A stretch of 64,000 bases of DNA, from NCBI GenBank assembly GCA_038396585.1, contig CP121691.1:1736001-1800000 (forward strand), read 5' to 3'. Made by a program: the position numbers and the translations under genes. This stretch comes from Vallitaleaceae bacterium 9-2. Lineage in GTDB: Bacteria > Bacillota > Clostridia > Lachnospirales > Vallitaleaceae. Under the pieces are notes generated by a model that saw only the letters and a list, made by a program, of their open reading frames with translations, did not search any database and was not told where the DNA came from. Positions 47,961 to 58,495 of this stretch are shown here, one piece after another; within the stretch, counting starts at the first letter, position 1, and the number at the start of each line of letters is the position of its first letter.

Positions 47961-49319
47961 ATGATTAACATTAATGAAGTAGTAGAAACGAATCAGATGA
48001 TTCTTGAAGACAATCTAGATGTTCGTACGATAACAATGGGGATTAGCTTGCTTGATTGTGCGTCTACAGATTTAAAGACATTCAATCAGAAGATATATGA
48101 TAAAATCACAAAAAGTGCAGAAAATTTAGTGAAAGTCGGCGAGGATATCTCCAAGGAGTATGGGATTCCGATTGTAAATAAACGTATAAGTGTTACTCCG
48201 ATAGCCTTAGCTGCTTCAAGTACAGGTGCAACGGACTATGTAAGTATTGCAAAGGCGATGGACCGGGCGGCTAAACAAGTGGGGGTAAATTTTATTGGTG
48301 GGTATTCTGCGCTAGTTCACAAAGGAACAACACCAAGTGATCAAATTCTCATTCAATCGATACCGGAAGCACTGAGTGTAACAGATAATGTATGTAGCTC
48401 GATTAATGTCGGATCGACAAAAACTGGGATTAATATGGATGCCGTTCGAGACATTGGAACAATGATCAAAAAAACAGCTTTTCTTACGAAAGATCGAGAC
48501 TCGATTGGTTGTGCAAAATTCGTTGTCTTTTGTAATGCACCAGATGATAATCCATTTATGGCAGGAGCTTTTCACGGTGTCAGTGAAGCGGATAAGATTA
48601 TTAATGTCGGTGTCAGTGGACCCGGTGTTGTTAATAAAGCATTAGAAGCATGTCAAGGAACAGACTTTGAACATTTATGTGAGACGATTAAAAAAACAGC
48701 TTTTAAAATTACACGTGTAGGACAGCTTGTGGCAAAAGAAGCGTCAAGACGTTTGGATGTGCCGTTTGGAATTATTGATTTATCATTAGCTCCGACACCT
48801 GCAGTGGGTGATAGTATTGCTGAAATATTAGAAGCAATGGGCTTAGAATATGTAGGAGCACCGGGAACAACGGCTGCGCTTGCTATGCTTAATGATCAGG
48901 TGAAAAAAGGTGGTGCTATGGCATCGTCTTATGTCGGTGGTTTAAGTGGAGCATTTATCCCGGTAAGTGAAGACCAGGGGATGATAAAAGCTGTCAACAA
49001 AGGTGCTTTGACAATTGAGAAACTTGAGGCGATGACGTGTGTATGTTCTGTTGGTCTAGATATGATTGCAATTCCCGGAGACACTTCAGCGTCAACAATC
49101 TCAGGGATTATTGCCGATGAGATGGCTATTGGAATGATTAATCAAAAAACGACAGCGGTACGTATTATACCTGTAGAAGGCAAAAATGTTGGAGATATGG
49201 TTGAATTTGGTGGCTTGCTTGGTTATGCCCCGGTTATGCCTGTCAATAATTTTTCTTGTGAAGCCTTCATCAATCGAAGAGGACGTATACCTGCACCAAT
49301 TCATAGCTTTAAAAATTAG
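47961..49319 (+). CDS. PFL-family protein (UPF0210)
   Basis: 452 residues, full family length. [48 protein letters not shown] and the Gly/Ala-rich [13 protein letters not shown] are typical. Structurally related to pyruvate formate-lyase-like barrels but without an evident glycyl-radical loop. The biochemical function is unknown. It is coupled with the ACT protein upstream. Confidence 0.92.
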   Translation: MININEVVETNQMILEDNLDVRTITMGISLLDCASTDLKTFNQKIYDKITKSAENLVKVGEDISKEYGIPIVNKRISVTPIALAASSTGATDYVSIAKAMDRAAKQVGVNFIGGYSALVHKGTTPSDQILIQSIPEALSVTDNVCSSINVGSTKTGINMDAVRDIGTMIKKTAFLTKDRDSIGCAKFVVFCNAPDDNPFMAGAFHGVSEADKIINVGVSGPGVVNKALEACQGTDFEHLCETIKKTAFKITRVGQLVAKEASRRLDVPFGIIDLSLAPTPAVGDSIAEILEAMGLEYVGAPGTTAALAMLNDQVKKGGAMASSYVGGLSGAFIPVSEDQGMIKAVNKGALTIEKLEAMTCVCSVGLDMIAIPGDTSASTISGIIADEMAIGMINQKTTAVRIIPVEGKNVGDMVEFGGLLGYAPVMPVNNFSCEAFINRRGRIPAPIHSFKN

Positions 49320-49359
49320 GGTAAAGATTTTTCAACATCAATAGAAACGAGGAAATAAA

Positions 49360-50814
49360 ATGAATATATATGATTTAGAACCACAATCCGTAATGAAGTT
49401 TTTTTATGAAATCAACCAAATTCCACGTGGAAGTGGCAATGAAAAGCAAATCAGTGACTATCTAGTTGAGTTTGCAAAAGAGCGCCAACTTGAAGTGGTT
49501 CAAGATGACGCGCTGAATGTTTTAATACGAAAAGCGGCAACGCCAGGCTATGAAAATCATAAAGGTGTGATTATTCAAGGGCATATGGACATGGTTTGTA
49601 GTAAAAATGCAGGAGTGGATCATGATTTTGAAAAAGATCCCATTGATATGTTAATAGATGGTGACTATATTACAGCCAATGGAACAACGCTTGGAGCAGA
49701 TAATGGTATTGCAGTTGCTATGGGGTTGGCATTACTTGATGCACAAGATGTTAAACATCCTGAACTAGAGGTGATTATTACAACTGATGAAGAGGTTGGC
49801 TTAAACGGGGCTATTGCTTTTGATGCAAATCAGTTGCGTGGTGGCTACTATCTTAACCTTGATTCAGAAGAAGAAGGCGAATTTACCATTGGTTGTGCAG
49901 GTGGCTTAAAATCTATCATCAATCTACCGGTATATAAAGAGACGATCGAGACAGACTCTTTAATATGCAAAGAAGTAGCAATTACCAAATTGTTAGGTGG
50001 ACATTCGGGGGTGGATATAGAAAATTATCGTGCCAATGCAGTAAAGTTAACGGGAAGAATATTATGTAAACTAGATGAAGAGTTTGATTTTTCTCTATTG
50101 GATATTTATGGGGGAGACAAAGATAATGTTATTCCACGAGAAGCCTTTTTTACGATTGTCTTTTCCAAAGAAGAGCAAGAACGTTTTGATCAAGTTCTAG
50201 ATACGATTGCACAAAAAATCCAACACGAGTACCAATCATCTGATCCAAATATTGAAATCGTAAGTAAAACAATAGATGTGGAAAAAACGGTTGAAGTTTT
50301 GGCAGAAGCATCATTAGAATCATTGATTTTCCTATTAATGACAGTACCTAATGGTATTCAAACGATGAGCCCAGAATTAAAAGGATTTGTTGAAAGTTCA
50401 TTAAATATTGGAAAAGTTGCTGTTGAAGATGATCATGTAGTCTTTTTATTTGCAGTACGAAGCAGTATTGCGAGTCTTAAAGAGCATATTACCAATCAAC
50501 TAAAATGTTATGCCAATTATTGCAATGCTGAGTTCATTAAAACAGCTGAATATCCTGAATGGCCAGTTAAAAATGATACAGAACTTCTGAAAAAGGCCGT
50601 TGAAGTATATACAAATATGTATAAAAAAGAACCGATTGTAAAATCGATTCATGCCGGACTAGAAGGTGGAGTCTTCATGGAAAAATTACCACACTTAGAA
50701 GCAATTAGCCTAGGACCGGATATGGATGGGGTACATTCACCTGATGAGCGTGTAAGCATCTCATCCATTCAACGTACCTATACATACCTTATAAATTTAA
50801 TAGAAGCACTGTAA
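49360..50814 (+). CDS. pepD: Aminoacyl-histidine dipeptidase (M20 family, PepD)
   Basis: 484 residues. Zinc ligands in IIQGHMDMVC, GADNGIAVAMG and TTDEEVGLNGA; LNLDSEEEGEFTIGCAGG is a PepD-specific block and IHAGLEGGVF carries the C-terminal catalytic residues. Cytosolic hydrolysis of Xaa-His and other dipeptides. GAGGAA precedes the ATG. It ends in a hairpin shared with the convergent hemerythrin gene. Confidence 0.94.
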   Translation: MNIYDLEPQSVMKFFYEINQIPRGSGNEKQISDYLVEFAKERQLEVVQDDALNVLIRKAATPGYENHKGVIIQGHMDMVCSKNAGVDHDFEKDPIDMLIDGDYITANGTTLGADNGIAVAMGLALLDAQDVKHPELEVIITTDEEVGLNGAIAFDANQLRGGYYLNLDSEEEGEFTIGCAGGLKSIINLPVYKETIETDSLICKEVAITKLLGGHSGVDIENYRANAVKLTGRILCKLDEEFDFSLLDIYGGDKDNVIPREAFFTIVFSKEEQERFDQVLDTIAQKIQHEYQSSDPNIEIVSKTIDVEKTVEVLAEASLESLIFLLMTVPNGIQTMSPELKGFVESSLNIGKVAVEDDHVVFLFAVRSSIASLKEHITNQLKCYANYCNAEFIKTAEYPEWPVKNDTELLKKAVEVYTNMYKKEPIVKSIHAGLEGGVFMEKLPHLEAISLGPDMDGVHSPDERVSISSIQRTYTYLINLIEAL

Positions 50815-50823
50815 AGTGCTTCT
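50802..50823. terminator. Hairpin between pepD and the hemerythrin gene
   Basis: AGAAGCACT and AGTGCTTCT form a perfect 9-bp stem with loop GTAA, overlapping the pepD stop. No strong T run follows, but placement between convergent genes suggests a bidirectional terminator. Confidence 0.55.
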
Positions 50824-50828
50824 ATTCA

Positions 50829-51227
50829 TTACTTTATATAGTCTGCGTATTCAGAATCAACTTCTAATATATGGTAGATGAGCCAATCACTTAAAAAATT
50901 CAAGATATCATAATCAACTAATACATCATCGTTTTCATATTGCTCCTTAAGCTGAGCAATTTTATCAATAAACGCTTGATGTAATTTTTTGTGCTCTTCT
51001 ATTTTGGGAAAATTATTTTGTTCCATTAGTTTTTCTTCTTCAGTAAAATGAAAAATAGCATACATATGAAGCTCGCTAATGACTTTAGCTGTGGAATAAA
51101 TGGGCGTTTTATTCTCTTGGTCAATAAGATTAAACATTTCGTTGCACAATTCAAATAATCGTTTATGATGCTCATCTAATGTTGTATTGTGTACAGAAAA
51201 TTTTTCGTCCCAGAGTAGTAAGTCCAT
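50829..51227 (-). CDS. Bacteriohemerythrin
   Basis: 132 residues. The di-iron ligands of the hemerythrin fold are all visible: His in DEHHKRLFEL, HFTEEEKLM (His and Glu), EEHKKLHQAF (two His) and HILEVD (His and Asp). It binds O2 reversibly in the cytosol and in anaerobes is thought to act in oxygen sensing or scavenging. GGAAG precedes the ATG. Its own promoter lies upstream on the minus strand. Confidence 0.93.
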   Translation of the reverse strand: MDLLLWDEKFSVHNTTLDEHHKRLFELCNEMFNLIDQENKTPIYSTAKVISELHMYAIFHFTEEEKLMEQNNFPKIEEHKKLHQAFIDKIAQLKEQYENDDVLVDYDILNFLSDWLIYHILEVDSEYADYIK

Positions 51228-51263
51228 AAAATATTACTTCCTTTCTTTATTAACACTAATTAT

Positions 51264-51292
51264 GTTATATCATACTCCTAAGCAGATTACAA
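51264..51292 (-). promoter_or_regulatory. Promoter of the bacteriohemerythrin gene
   Basis: On the minus strand TTGTAA (51287-51292), a 17-bp spacer and TATAAC (51264-51269). Confidence 0.6.
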
Positions 51293-51301
51293 GAAAAGCC
51301 T

Positions 51302-51330
51302 TTGACAATCTGTACAATCTACTTTATTAT
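51302..51330 (+). promoter_or_regulatory. Promoter of the radical SAM/RNase G operon
   Basis: TTGACA (51302-51307), a 17-bp spacer and TATTAT (51325-51330), ~30 bases before the start codon. Confidence 0.8.
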
Positions 51331-51362
51331 TACGATAGAAACCAATCGTTGGAGGAAATCAA

Positions 51363-53237
51363 TTGAAAAAATTATCAGTACCACCACAACTACTTTTAAG
51401 TGTCGAAAAGCCGGCACAGTATATAGGTAACGAGATTAATGCAGTACATAAGGAAAATGGAACGTTTTCGACACATTTTGCACTTTGTTTTCCAGACTTA
51501 TACGAAATTGGTATGAGTCATCTTGGACTGTCCATCTTATATAATTTGATGAATGCGCGAAACGATGTTTATTGTGAACGTGTTTTTTCGCCCATGCAAG
51601 ATATGGAAAAATTACTTGAGGATTATGATATACCTTTGTTTTCGTTAGAATCACAAACACCGGTTCAAGCGTTTGACTTTTTAGGATTTACACTACAGTA
51701 TGAGATGAGCTATACCAATATGCTTAATATTCTTAAACTTTCCAAGTTGGCGTTACGAAGTGCGCAGCGTGATGTAATGGATCCTATCGTTTGTGCAGGA
51801 GGTCCCTGTGTCTATAATCCGGAGCCGATTGCACCATTTGTTGACTTTTTTTATCTAGGAGAAGCTGAGGCGGCTTTACCACAGATATTAGATTTATATG
51901 AAACAATGAAAAATGACCCGAGCATCGACCCAAAAGAGCGAAAAGCATTGTTTTTAGAGCGTTTGTTAGATGTGGACGGCGTCTATGTACCCCAGTTTTA
52001 TGATGTAAGTTACCATGAAGACGGAACTATTAAGGAGCGACATTTACTTCATGAAAAGGCAAAACCAACCATTAAGAAGCAGTTAGTGGTAGATTTAGAT
52101 ACCATGCCTTATGCCAGTAAACCAATTGTTCCATATCTTCAACCAGTACATGACCGTATTGTTTTGGAACTTTTTCGGGGATGTTCGAGAGGGTGTCGTT
52201 TTTGTCAGGCAGGCTTTGTCTATCGTCCGGTTCGTGAAAAGTCTTTAGATACGTTAAAGGAACAAGCCAGTGAACTTTCTACACAGACGGGTCATGATGA
52301 GATTTCTCTTATATCTCTTTCAACAAGCGATTATAAAGAGCTATCTCCCTTATGTGACTTTCTCATTGATGACATATCCAAGGAGAAGAAGGTGAACTTG
52401 TCTCTTCCTTCCCTGCGTATTGATTCATTTTCTTTGGAGCTTATGAACAAAGTCCAAGACGTCAGAAAGAGCAGTTTGACCTTTGCACCGGAAGCCGGTT
52501 CGCAGAGGATGCGTGATGTCATTAATAAAGGGATCTCAGAAGAAAATATATTACATGGGAGTAAAGAAGCCTTTTTAGGTGGTTGGAATCGTGTAAAATT
52601 ATACTTTATGCTTGGGTTACCTTCTGAGACCGAAGAAGATATACTAGCCATTAGTAAGCTAGCTGATGATATTGTGCGAACTTATTATAGTATTGATAAG
52701 GAACAACGTCCTAAAGGCGGCGTCCAACTCATTGTGAGTACAAGCTTTTTTATTCCGAAACCTTTTACACCGTTCCAATGGGTGGGACAAGATACCTATG
52801 AGACATTTATGGAAAAACAGGCTCTTTTGAATAAGGCAATTAATAAAAAGCGAATTAAATACAACTCTCATGATGCAAAGCTTAGCATGCTTGAAGGCGT
52901 TATGGCTCGTGGAGATCGAAAAGTTGCGGATGTTATTGAAGAAGCCTTTTTATCAGGTGCAAGCTTTGATGCATGGAGTGAACACTTTAATTTTGAGCGT
53001 TGGCAAGAAGCATTTGCAAAATGTGGCGTTGATCCTGCCTTTTATGCCAATCGTCATCGCAGTTTTGATGAGGTTTTACCTTGGGACTTTATTGATATCG
53101 GGGTAACACGTCGCTTTTTGGAAAAAGAGTATTTACGAAGTATGGAACAGGTAGTCACACCAAATTGTATGGATAAATGTATGGCATGTGGAGCTACATG
53201 TTTTAACGGAGGAATATGCTATGAAGATAAGAATTAA
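51363..53237 (+). CDS. TIGR03960-type radical SAM protein
   Basis: 624 residues from a TTG start correctly placed after GGAGG (51351-51355). An N-terminal cobalamin-binding-like domain (FPDLYEIGMSHLGLSILYNLMN) precedes the radical SAM core with CSRGCRFCQ (CX3CX2C cluster), and the C-terminus has a Cys-rich CMDKCMACGATC. It is always found beside the TIGR03936 protein, which is fused to it in some genomes; the substrate is not established. Confidence 0.92.
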   Translation: MKKLSVPPQLLLSVEKPAQYIGNEINAVHKENGTFSTHFALCFPDLYEIGMSHLGLSILYNLMNARNDVYCERVFSPMQDMEKLLEDYDIPLFSLESQTPVQAFDFLGFTLQYEMSYTNMLNILKLSKLALRSAQRDVMDPIVCAGGPCVYNPEPIAPFVDFFYLGEAEAALPQILDLYETMKNDPSIDPKERKALFLERLLDVDGVYVPQFYDVSYHEDGTIKERHLLHEKAKPTIKKQLVVDLDTMPYASKPIVPYLQPVHDRIVLELFRGCSRGCRFCQAGFVYRPVREKSLDTLKEQASELSTQTGHDEISLISLSTSDYKELSPLCDFLIDDISKEKKVNLSLPSLRIDSFSLELMNKVQDVRKSSLTFAPEAGSQRMRDVINKGISEENILHGSKEAFLGGWNRVKLYFMLGLPSETEEDILAISKLADDIVRTYYSIDKEQRPKGGVQLIVSTSFFIPKPFTPFQWVGQDTYETFMEKQALLNKAINKKRIKYNSHDAKLSMLEGVMARGDRKVADVIEEAFLSGASFDAWSEHFNFERWQEAFAKCGVDPAFYANRHRSFDEVLPWDFIDIGVTRRFLEKEYLRSMEQVVTPNCMDKCMACGATCFNGGICYEDKN

Positions 53238-53916
53238 ATTTAAAAAAAATGGATTAATGCAGTTTATTGGCCATTTAGATTTTATGCGCGCTTGGCAAAA
53301 ATTCTTCCGACAATCCGGGATACCCATTGCCTACTCTGAAGGGTTTAATCCACATCAGGTTTTTTCGATTGCGGCGCCGCTAGCCGTTGGAACAACCGGT
53401 GATGGGGAATATTTAGACCTTAAGTTAAGTGTTCAAGACTATGATATGGACTTATTTAAGCAACAAGTGGCTTCGGTTTTGCCGGAAGGCGTTGAACTTG
53501 TTGATGCAATTGTCTTGCCTGAAAAGGCAAAAGCTGGGATGGCTGCATGTTATGCTGCAGATTATCAATTGACCCTAAGTGATGAATTAAAAGTTCGTAT
53601 GTCCGATGAACGTAAGATGAACGAATTTTTTTCACAAGAATCTATTGTCGTTAAGAAGAAAAATAAAAAAGGGAAAATTAATGACTTTGACTTGTCTCCA
53701 GGAATATTTTCATATCAGCTACAGGGGCAGACAATCTTATGTAGACTGGCAACAGGATCTTCGCTTAATATTAAACCTGAACTTTTGATGGGAGCGTTGT
53801 TTGAATATATGGGAATTGAAGTTGAGAAGTTTACAGATACGATATATTATCTGATTCATCGTTATGAGATATATCAGAGCCTAGAACCGCAACGAACGCT
53901 CATTGAATTTGATTAA
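53221..53916 (+). CDS. TIGR03936/DUF2344 radical SAM-linked protein
   Basis: About 231 residues. KIRIKFKKNGLMQFIGHLDFMRAWQKFFRQSGIP and AYSEGFNPHQVFSIAAPLAVGTTGDGEY are the family signatures. The ATG at 53221 follows GGAGG and lies inside the end of the radical SAM gene (17-base overlap), indicating translational coupling and probably a complex. Confidence 0.93.
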   Translation: MKIRIKFKKNGLMQFIGHLDFMRAWQKFFRQSGIPIAYSEGFNPHQVFSIAAPLAVGTTGDGEYLDLKLSVQDYDMDLFKQQVASVLPEGVELVDAIVLPEKAKAGMAACYAADYQLTLSDELKVRMSDERKMNEFFSQESIVVKKKNKKGKINDFDLSPGIFSYQLQGQTILCRLATGSSLNIKPELLMGALFEYMGIEVEKFTDTIYYLIHRYEIYQSLEPQRTLIEFD

Positions 53917-53930
53917 AATGGGGAGATTAC

Positions 53931-55121
53931 ATGAATGAATTGATTATTAGCCAAAAAGATAATACGATTATTATGGCTTTAATGGATACGTTTGATAAAC
54001 TGGTTGAGATTAAACCCTATTCATTAAAACATACTGGCCAAGTTGGCTGGGTTTTCCTAGGCATTGTTCGTAAAAAAGTCAAAGGAATTCAAGCGTATTT
54101 TGTTGATTTTGGGCAAGAAAAAGATGGATATCTTCCTTTTAGTGAAGTGGAAAAGCCCTTAAGTATGGGAGAAACGGTCATGGTTCAAGTGGCAAAAGAC
54201 AGCTATCAAACTAAAGGCGCAAAGCTGACAACCCGTATTAGCTTTAGTGGAGAATATACGGTCTTTGTCACCGATTCCAACAAAATACATTTTTCATCAA
54301 AATTGCCGGAAGATGTATGGACAAAGTCAACGAAAAAGGACCTTCTTGAACTCAAAAAAAATACAGCCATTAAAAATTGGGGGCTTATTGTACGTACAAA
54401 TGCATACGGATGTGATAGTCAGCAGCTTATGGATGAAATCAAACACTTTATAGAGCGGTATGAACAACTTTTATATATTCAAAAATATCGACCTTCTAAA
54501 GCCTGCATCTACGAACCTAAAGATCAATGGCTAACCTATGTTCAAAATATGAACAAATCAGAGCTTAAGCACATCTTTGTGGATTCAAAAGAGATATATG
54601 AACGTTTGCAGACTTATTTTTCCACCTTGCAATTGCTTGATGCTATTGAGATTACATTGGTGACCAAAGACTTGTTTTTACAATATGATCTACCCAAAAA
54701 AATACGTAAAGCACTGGCTCGTAAAGTATGGCTTAGTTCGGGGGCGTCGATTATTATTGATCGTACAGAAGCTATGTACGTTGTTGATGTGAACTCTGAT
54801 AAAAATGTCAGTAAGACGAAGAGTTCACGTAATATTTTAAAAATCAATTGTGAAGCAGCAAAAGAGATTAGTCGACAAATCCGTTTACGTAATATGTCAG
54901 GTATTATTATTATAGATTTTATCGATATGGACAGTCAGGCAGATAAAAAAGAATTGCTGGAACAAATCGAAGGGTTTTTAAAAGAAGATCGAATACGTAC
55001 ACATGTCCATGGAATGACGCGACTTGGACTTATGGAGTTAACTCGTAAGCGGGTTGAGCCTTGCTTAGAAGATTTATTAAAAGAAAATGGATTTAAGCTT
55101 GACACAATAGGTATCCTATGA
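53931..55121 (+). CDS. Ribonuclease E/G family protein, short form
   Basis: 396 residues. An S1-like RNA-binding domain (GWVFLGIVRKKVKGIQAYFVDFGQEKDGYLPF), then the RNase E/G core with the metal aspartates in MYVVDVNSD and IIIIDFIDM and the R-rich GMTRLGLMELTRKRVEP. After that the family normally has a zinc-link CPxC motif; here the protein ends LKENGFKLDTIGIL without it. It probably functions in RNA decay or rRNA processing. It precedes rplU, as in many Clostridia. Confidence 0.9.
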   Translation: MNELIISQKDNTIIMALMDTFDKLVEIKPYSLKHTGQVGWVFLGIVRKKVKGIQAYFVDFGQEKDGYLPFSEVEKPLSMGETVMVQVAKDSYQTKGAKLTTRISFSGEYTVFVTDSNKIHFSSKLPEDVWTKSTKKDLLELKKNTAIKNWGLIVRTNAYGCDSQQLMDEIKHFIERYEQLLYIQKYRPSKACIYEPKDQWLTYVQNMNKSELKHIFVDSKEIYERLQTYFSTLQLLDAIEITLVTKDLFLQYDLPKKIRKALARKVWLSSGASIIIDRTEAMYVVDVNSDKNVSKTKSSRNILKINCEAAKEISRQIRLRNMSGIIIIDFIDMDSQADKKELLEQIEGFLKEDRIRTHVHGMTRLGLMELTRKRVEPCLEDLLKENGFKLDTIGIL

Positions 55122-55237
55122 TAAAGTATCTTAGTGGTATACCGCGCGAATAGGTTATAAGTACTATCGTAAACATAAGTTTTAGTTTAGAGGATAGTCA
55201 CCGTAGTCGGCGAGTCTTAAAACGAGGAGGTGCCAAT
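55122..55237 (+). ncRNA. Ribosomal protein L21 leader
   Basis: The RNase G-rplU gap holds a structured leader: ACTATC (55163-55168) pairs with GATAGT (55193-55198), with an inner TAAAC/GTTTA stem. The ACCGCGCGAATAGGTTA segment and the GAGGAGGTGCC end at the rplU start resemble the L21 leader of Bacillota, thought to mediate autoregulation by L21. The assignment is from position and partial sequence, not a covariance search. Confidence 0.65.
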
Positions 55238-55549
55238 ATGTACGCAATTATTACTACAGGTGGAAAACAATACAAAGTTGTTGAAGGCGAAGCAGTCCGT
55301 GTAGAAAAGTTAGAGCTTAACGAAGGTGACGCAGTGACTTTTGATCAAGTTTTACTTGTATCTAACGATGGAGATGCTAAAGTTGGAAGTCCATACGTTG
55401 CAAATGCAACTGTAACAGGAACTGTAAAAGCTAACGGTAAAGCAAAAAAAATTACTGTTTTCAAATACAAGCCTAAAAAACACTACAGTAAAAAACAAGG
55501 TCATAGACAACCATATACTGAAGTTGTTATTGACAAGATCAACGCATAG
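55238..55549 (+). CDS. rplU: Large ribosomal subunit protein bL21
   Basis: 103 residues. [24 protein letters not shown] and the basic end [23 protein letters not shown] are diagnostic. Binds 23S rRNA domain II. First gene of rplU-prp-rpmA. GGAGGTG precedes the ATG. Confidence 0.98.
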   Translation: MYAIITTGGKQYKVVEGEAVRVEKLELNEGDAVTFDQVLLVSNDGDAKVGSPYVANATVTGTVKANGKAKKITVFKYKPKKHYSKKQGHRQPYTEVVIDKINA

Positions 55550-55557
55550 GCGATGAA

Positions 55558-55881
55558 ATGATTAAAGTAACGATTTATAAAACTAAAGCCAAAGTGTGCG
55601 GTTATGAAATATCTGGTCACGCAGGCTATGCAGTTACAGGAAAAGATATTGTATGTGCTGCTGTATCTGTATTAGGAATTAATACAGTGAATGCCATTGA
55701 AGCGTATACGAATGCCAAAGTATTGACAGATGTCGATGAATCCGGCTATTTAAAAGTGATGCTTCTAGATACAATAGATGATAAGGCCCAAGTGTTGCTT
55801 GATGCATTTTCGCTTGGTGTTCAAGAGATTTATAATGATTATGGTAAGACATATATACATGTTGAATTCGAGGAGGTGTAA
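55558..55881 (+). CDS. prp: Ribosomal-processing cysteine protease Prp
   Basis: 107 residues. GHAGYAVTGKDIVCAAVSVL carries the catalytic His (SGHAG) and Cys (VCAAVS). Prp removes the N-terminal extension of bL27 in Bacillota. The substrate is encoded three bases downstream and has the matching cleavage sequence. Confidence 0.96.
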   Translation: MIKVTIYKTKAKVCGYEISGHAGYAVTGKDIVCAAVSVLGINTVNAIEAYTNAKVLTDVDESGYLKVMLLDTIDDKAQVLLDAFSLGVQEIYNDYGKTYIHVEFEEV

Positions 55882-55884
55882 ACC

Positions 55885-56169
55885 ATGTTAAAAATGAATC
55901 TTCAATTATTCGCCCACAAAAAAGGGGTTGGATCAACAAAGAACGGTAGAGATTCTGAATCAAAAAGATTAGGTGCTAAGCGTGCTGACGGACAATTTGT
56001 TAAAGCCGGTAACATTCTTTTCAGACAACGTGGAACTAAAATTCATCCAGGTGAAAACGTAGGACGCGGTGGAGATGACACATTATTTGCTTTAGTTGAT
56101 GGTGTTGTTCGTTTTGAAAGAAAAGGTCGCGATAAGAAGCAATGTTCTGTATATCCTAAAGCGCAATAG
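55885..56169 (+). CDS. rpmA: Large ribosomal subunit protein bL27 with Prp-cleaved N-terminal extension
   Basis: 94 residues. It begins [21 protein letters not shown]. The extension ends in LQLF, and Prp is known to cut after Phe so that the mature protein begins AHKKG, whose tail reaches the peptidyl transferase centre. The body ([31 protein letters not shown]) is standard. GGAGGTG precedes the start. Confidence 0.98.
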   Translation: MLKMNLQLFAHKKGVGSTKNGRDSESKRLGAKRADGQFVKAGNILFRQRGTKIHPGENVGRGGDDTLFALVDGVVRFERKGRDKKQCSVYPKAQ

Positions 56170-56180
56170 TAAATAATATA

Positions 56181-56215
56181 AAAGTTTCAAGTGAATCTCA
56201 CTTGAAACTTTTTTT
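56181..56215 (+). terminator. Terminator after rpmA
   Basis: AAAGTTTCAAGTGA pairs with TCACTTGAAACTTT around a tiny loop, followed by a T run. Confidence 0.92.
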
Positions 56216-56229
56216 GTATTATCGTTTTG

Positions 56230-56238
56230 TGTTATAAT
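56230..56238 (+). promoter_or_regulatory. Extended -10 promoter of obgE
   Basis: TGTTATAAT, ~40 bases upstream of the obgE ATG and just after the rpmA terminator. The -35 region is T-rich. Confidence 0.5.
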
Positions 56239-56278
56239 GAATAAGAACTTATTTTACTATTAGAATTGAGGAATGTAA

Positions 56279-57556
<1,278 letters not shown>

Positions 57557-57570
57557 AAAGGAGAATTTAT

Positions 57571-57870
57571 TTGAATATTAATAGTAAACAACGTGCATTT
57601 CTTAGAAAAGAGGCGCATCATCTTGATTCCATACTCCATATTGGTAAAAATGGTGTGACACCAGAATTAACAGAGGCGGTTAATGAAGCATTGGAAAAAC
57701 GCGAATTAATTAAGATCAATGTTTTAAAAAACTGTTTTGAAGAACCTAAAGATCTTGCAGAACTTATAGGTGAACGTACACGCTCAATTGTAGTTCAGGT
57801 TATGGGGCGACGCATCACTTTATATCGTGAATCTCAAGATAATAAAACAATAGAATTACCTAGGAAGTGA
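57571..57870 (+). CDS. yhbY: YhbY/YqeI CRM-domain RNA-binding protein
   Basis: 99 residues. KQRAFLRKEAHHLDSILHIGKNGVTPELTEAVNEALEKRELIKI is the CRM domain, with the GKNG RNA-binding loop. Associated with pre-50S particles. The start is a TTG at 57571 after AAAAGGAGA. Conserved obgE-yhbY-nadD-yqeK-rsfS order. Confidence 0.93.
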   Translation: MNINSKQRAFLRKEAHHLDSILHIGKNGVTPELTEAVNEALEKRELIKINVLKNCFEEPKDLAELIGERTRSIVVQVMGRRITLYRESQDNKTIELPRK

Positions 57871-57877
57871 GATTTTC

Positions 57878-58495
57878 ATGAATAAAAGGATTGTGATAGT
57901 CGGAGGAACATTTAACCCGATCCATAACGGGCATATTCTTGCGTTGCACGCATTATATGACTCGGGACATTTTGATGAAATCTGGTTAATGCCTTCAGGG
58001 ACACCTCCCTTTAAAAAAAATGAAAAACAGAGTAAGGCACATCGACTGCAGATGTGTCGCTTAATTCAACAAGAATTGGAGTTTGTCAAAGTTTCTGAGT
58101 TGGAAATTGTCTCGGATGATGTTGCATATACTTATAAAACGTGGACACAACTAAGCCGGAATCATCCGGAGGATACTTTCTATTGGATGATTGGCGATGA
58201 CCATGTGTTTCATATTGAACAATGGAAACACAGTCAGGACCTTCTAAGGGACGTTTCGCTAGTGCTTGTTAACCGTGGAGGTTATGATCCAAAAGCCGTT
58301 GATAAGCAATGCGCATACTTAAAGGAGACATATCATGCCCAGATTCTGCAGGTGTCTATGCCAAAAATCGAGATATCTTCGACGCGAATCCGAGAACGCG
58401 TTTGTAATCAGCAATCTATTGTTGGCTACACGCCGCAAAGTATAATTGATTATATTGAGCAACATAATTTATATGGAGGAAACCCATGCAAATAA
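57878..58495 (+). CDS. nadD: Nicotinate-nucleotide adenylyltransferase
   Basis: Forms deamido-NAD from NaMN and ATP. 205 residues. GGTFNPIHNGHI holds the (H/T)xGH nucleotidyl-transfer motif and ISSTRIRER the second ATP motif. It overlaps yqeK by 10 bases. Confidence 0.96.
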   Translation: MNKRIVIVGGTFNPIHNGHILALHALYDSGHFDEIWLMPSGTPPFKKNEKQSKAHRLQMCRLIQQELEFVKVSELEIVSDDVAYTYKTWTQLSRNHPEDTFYWMIGDDHVFHIEQWKHSQDLLRDVSLVLVNRGGYDPKAVDKQCAYLKETYHAQILQVSMPKIEISSTRIRERVCNQQSIVGYTPQSIIDYIEQHNLYGGNPCK

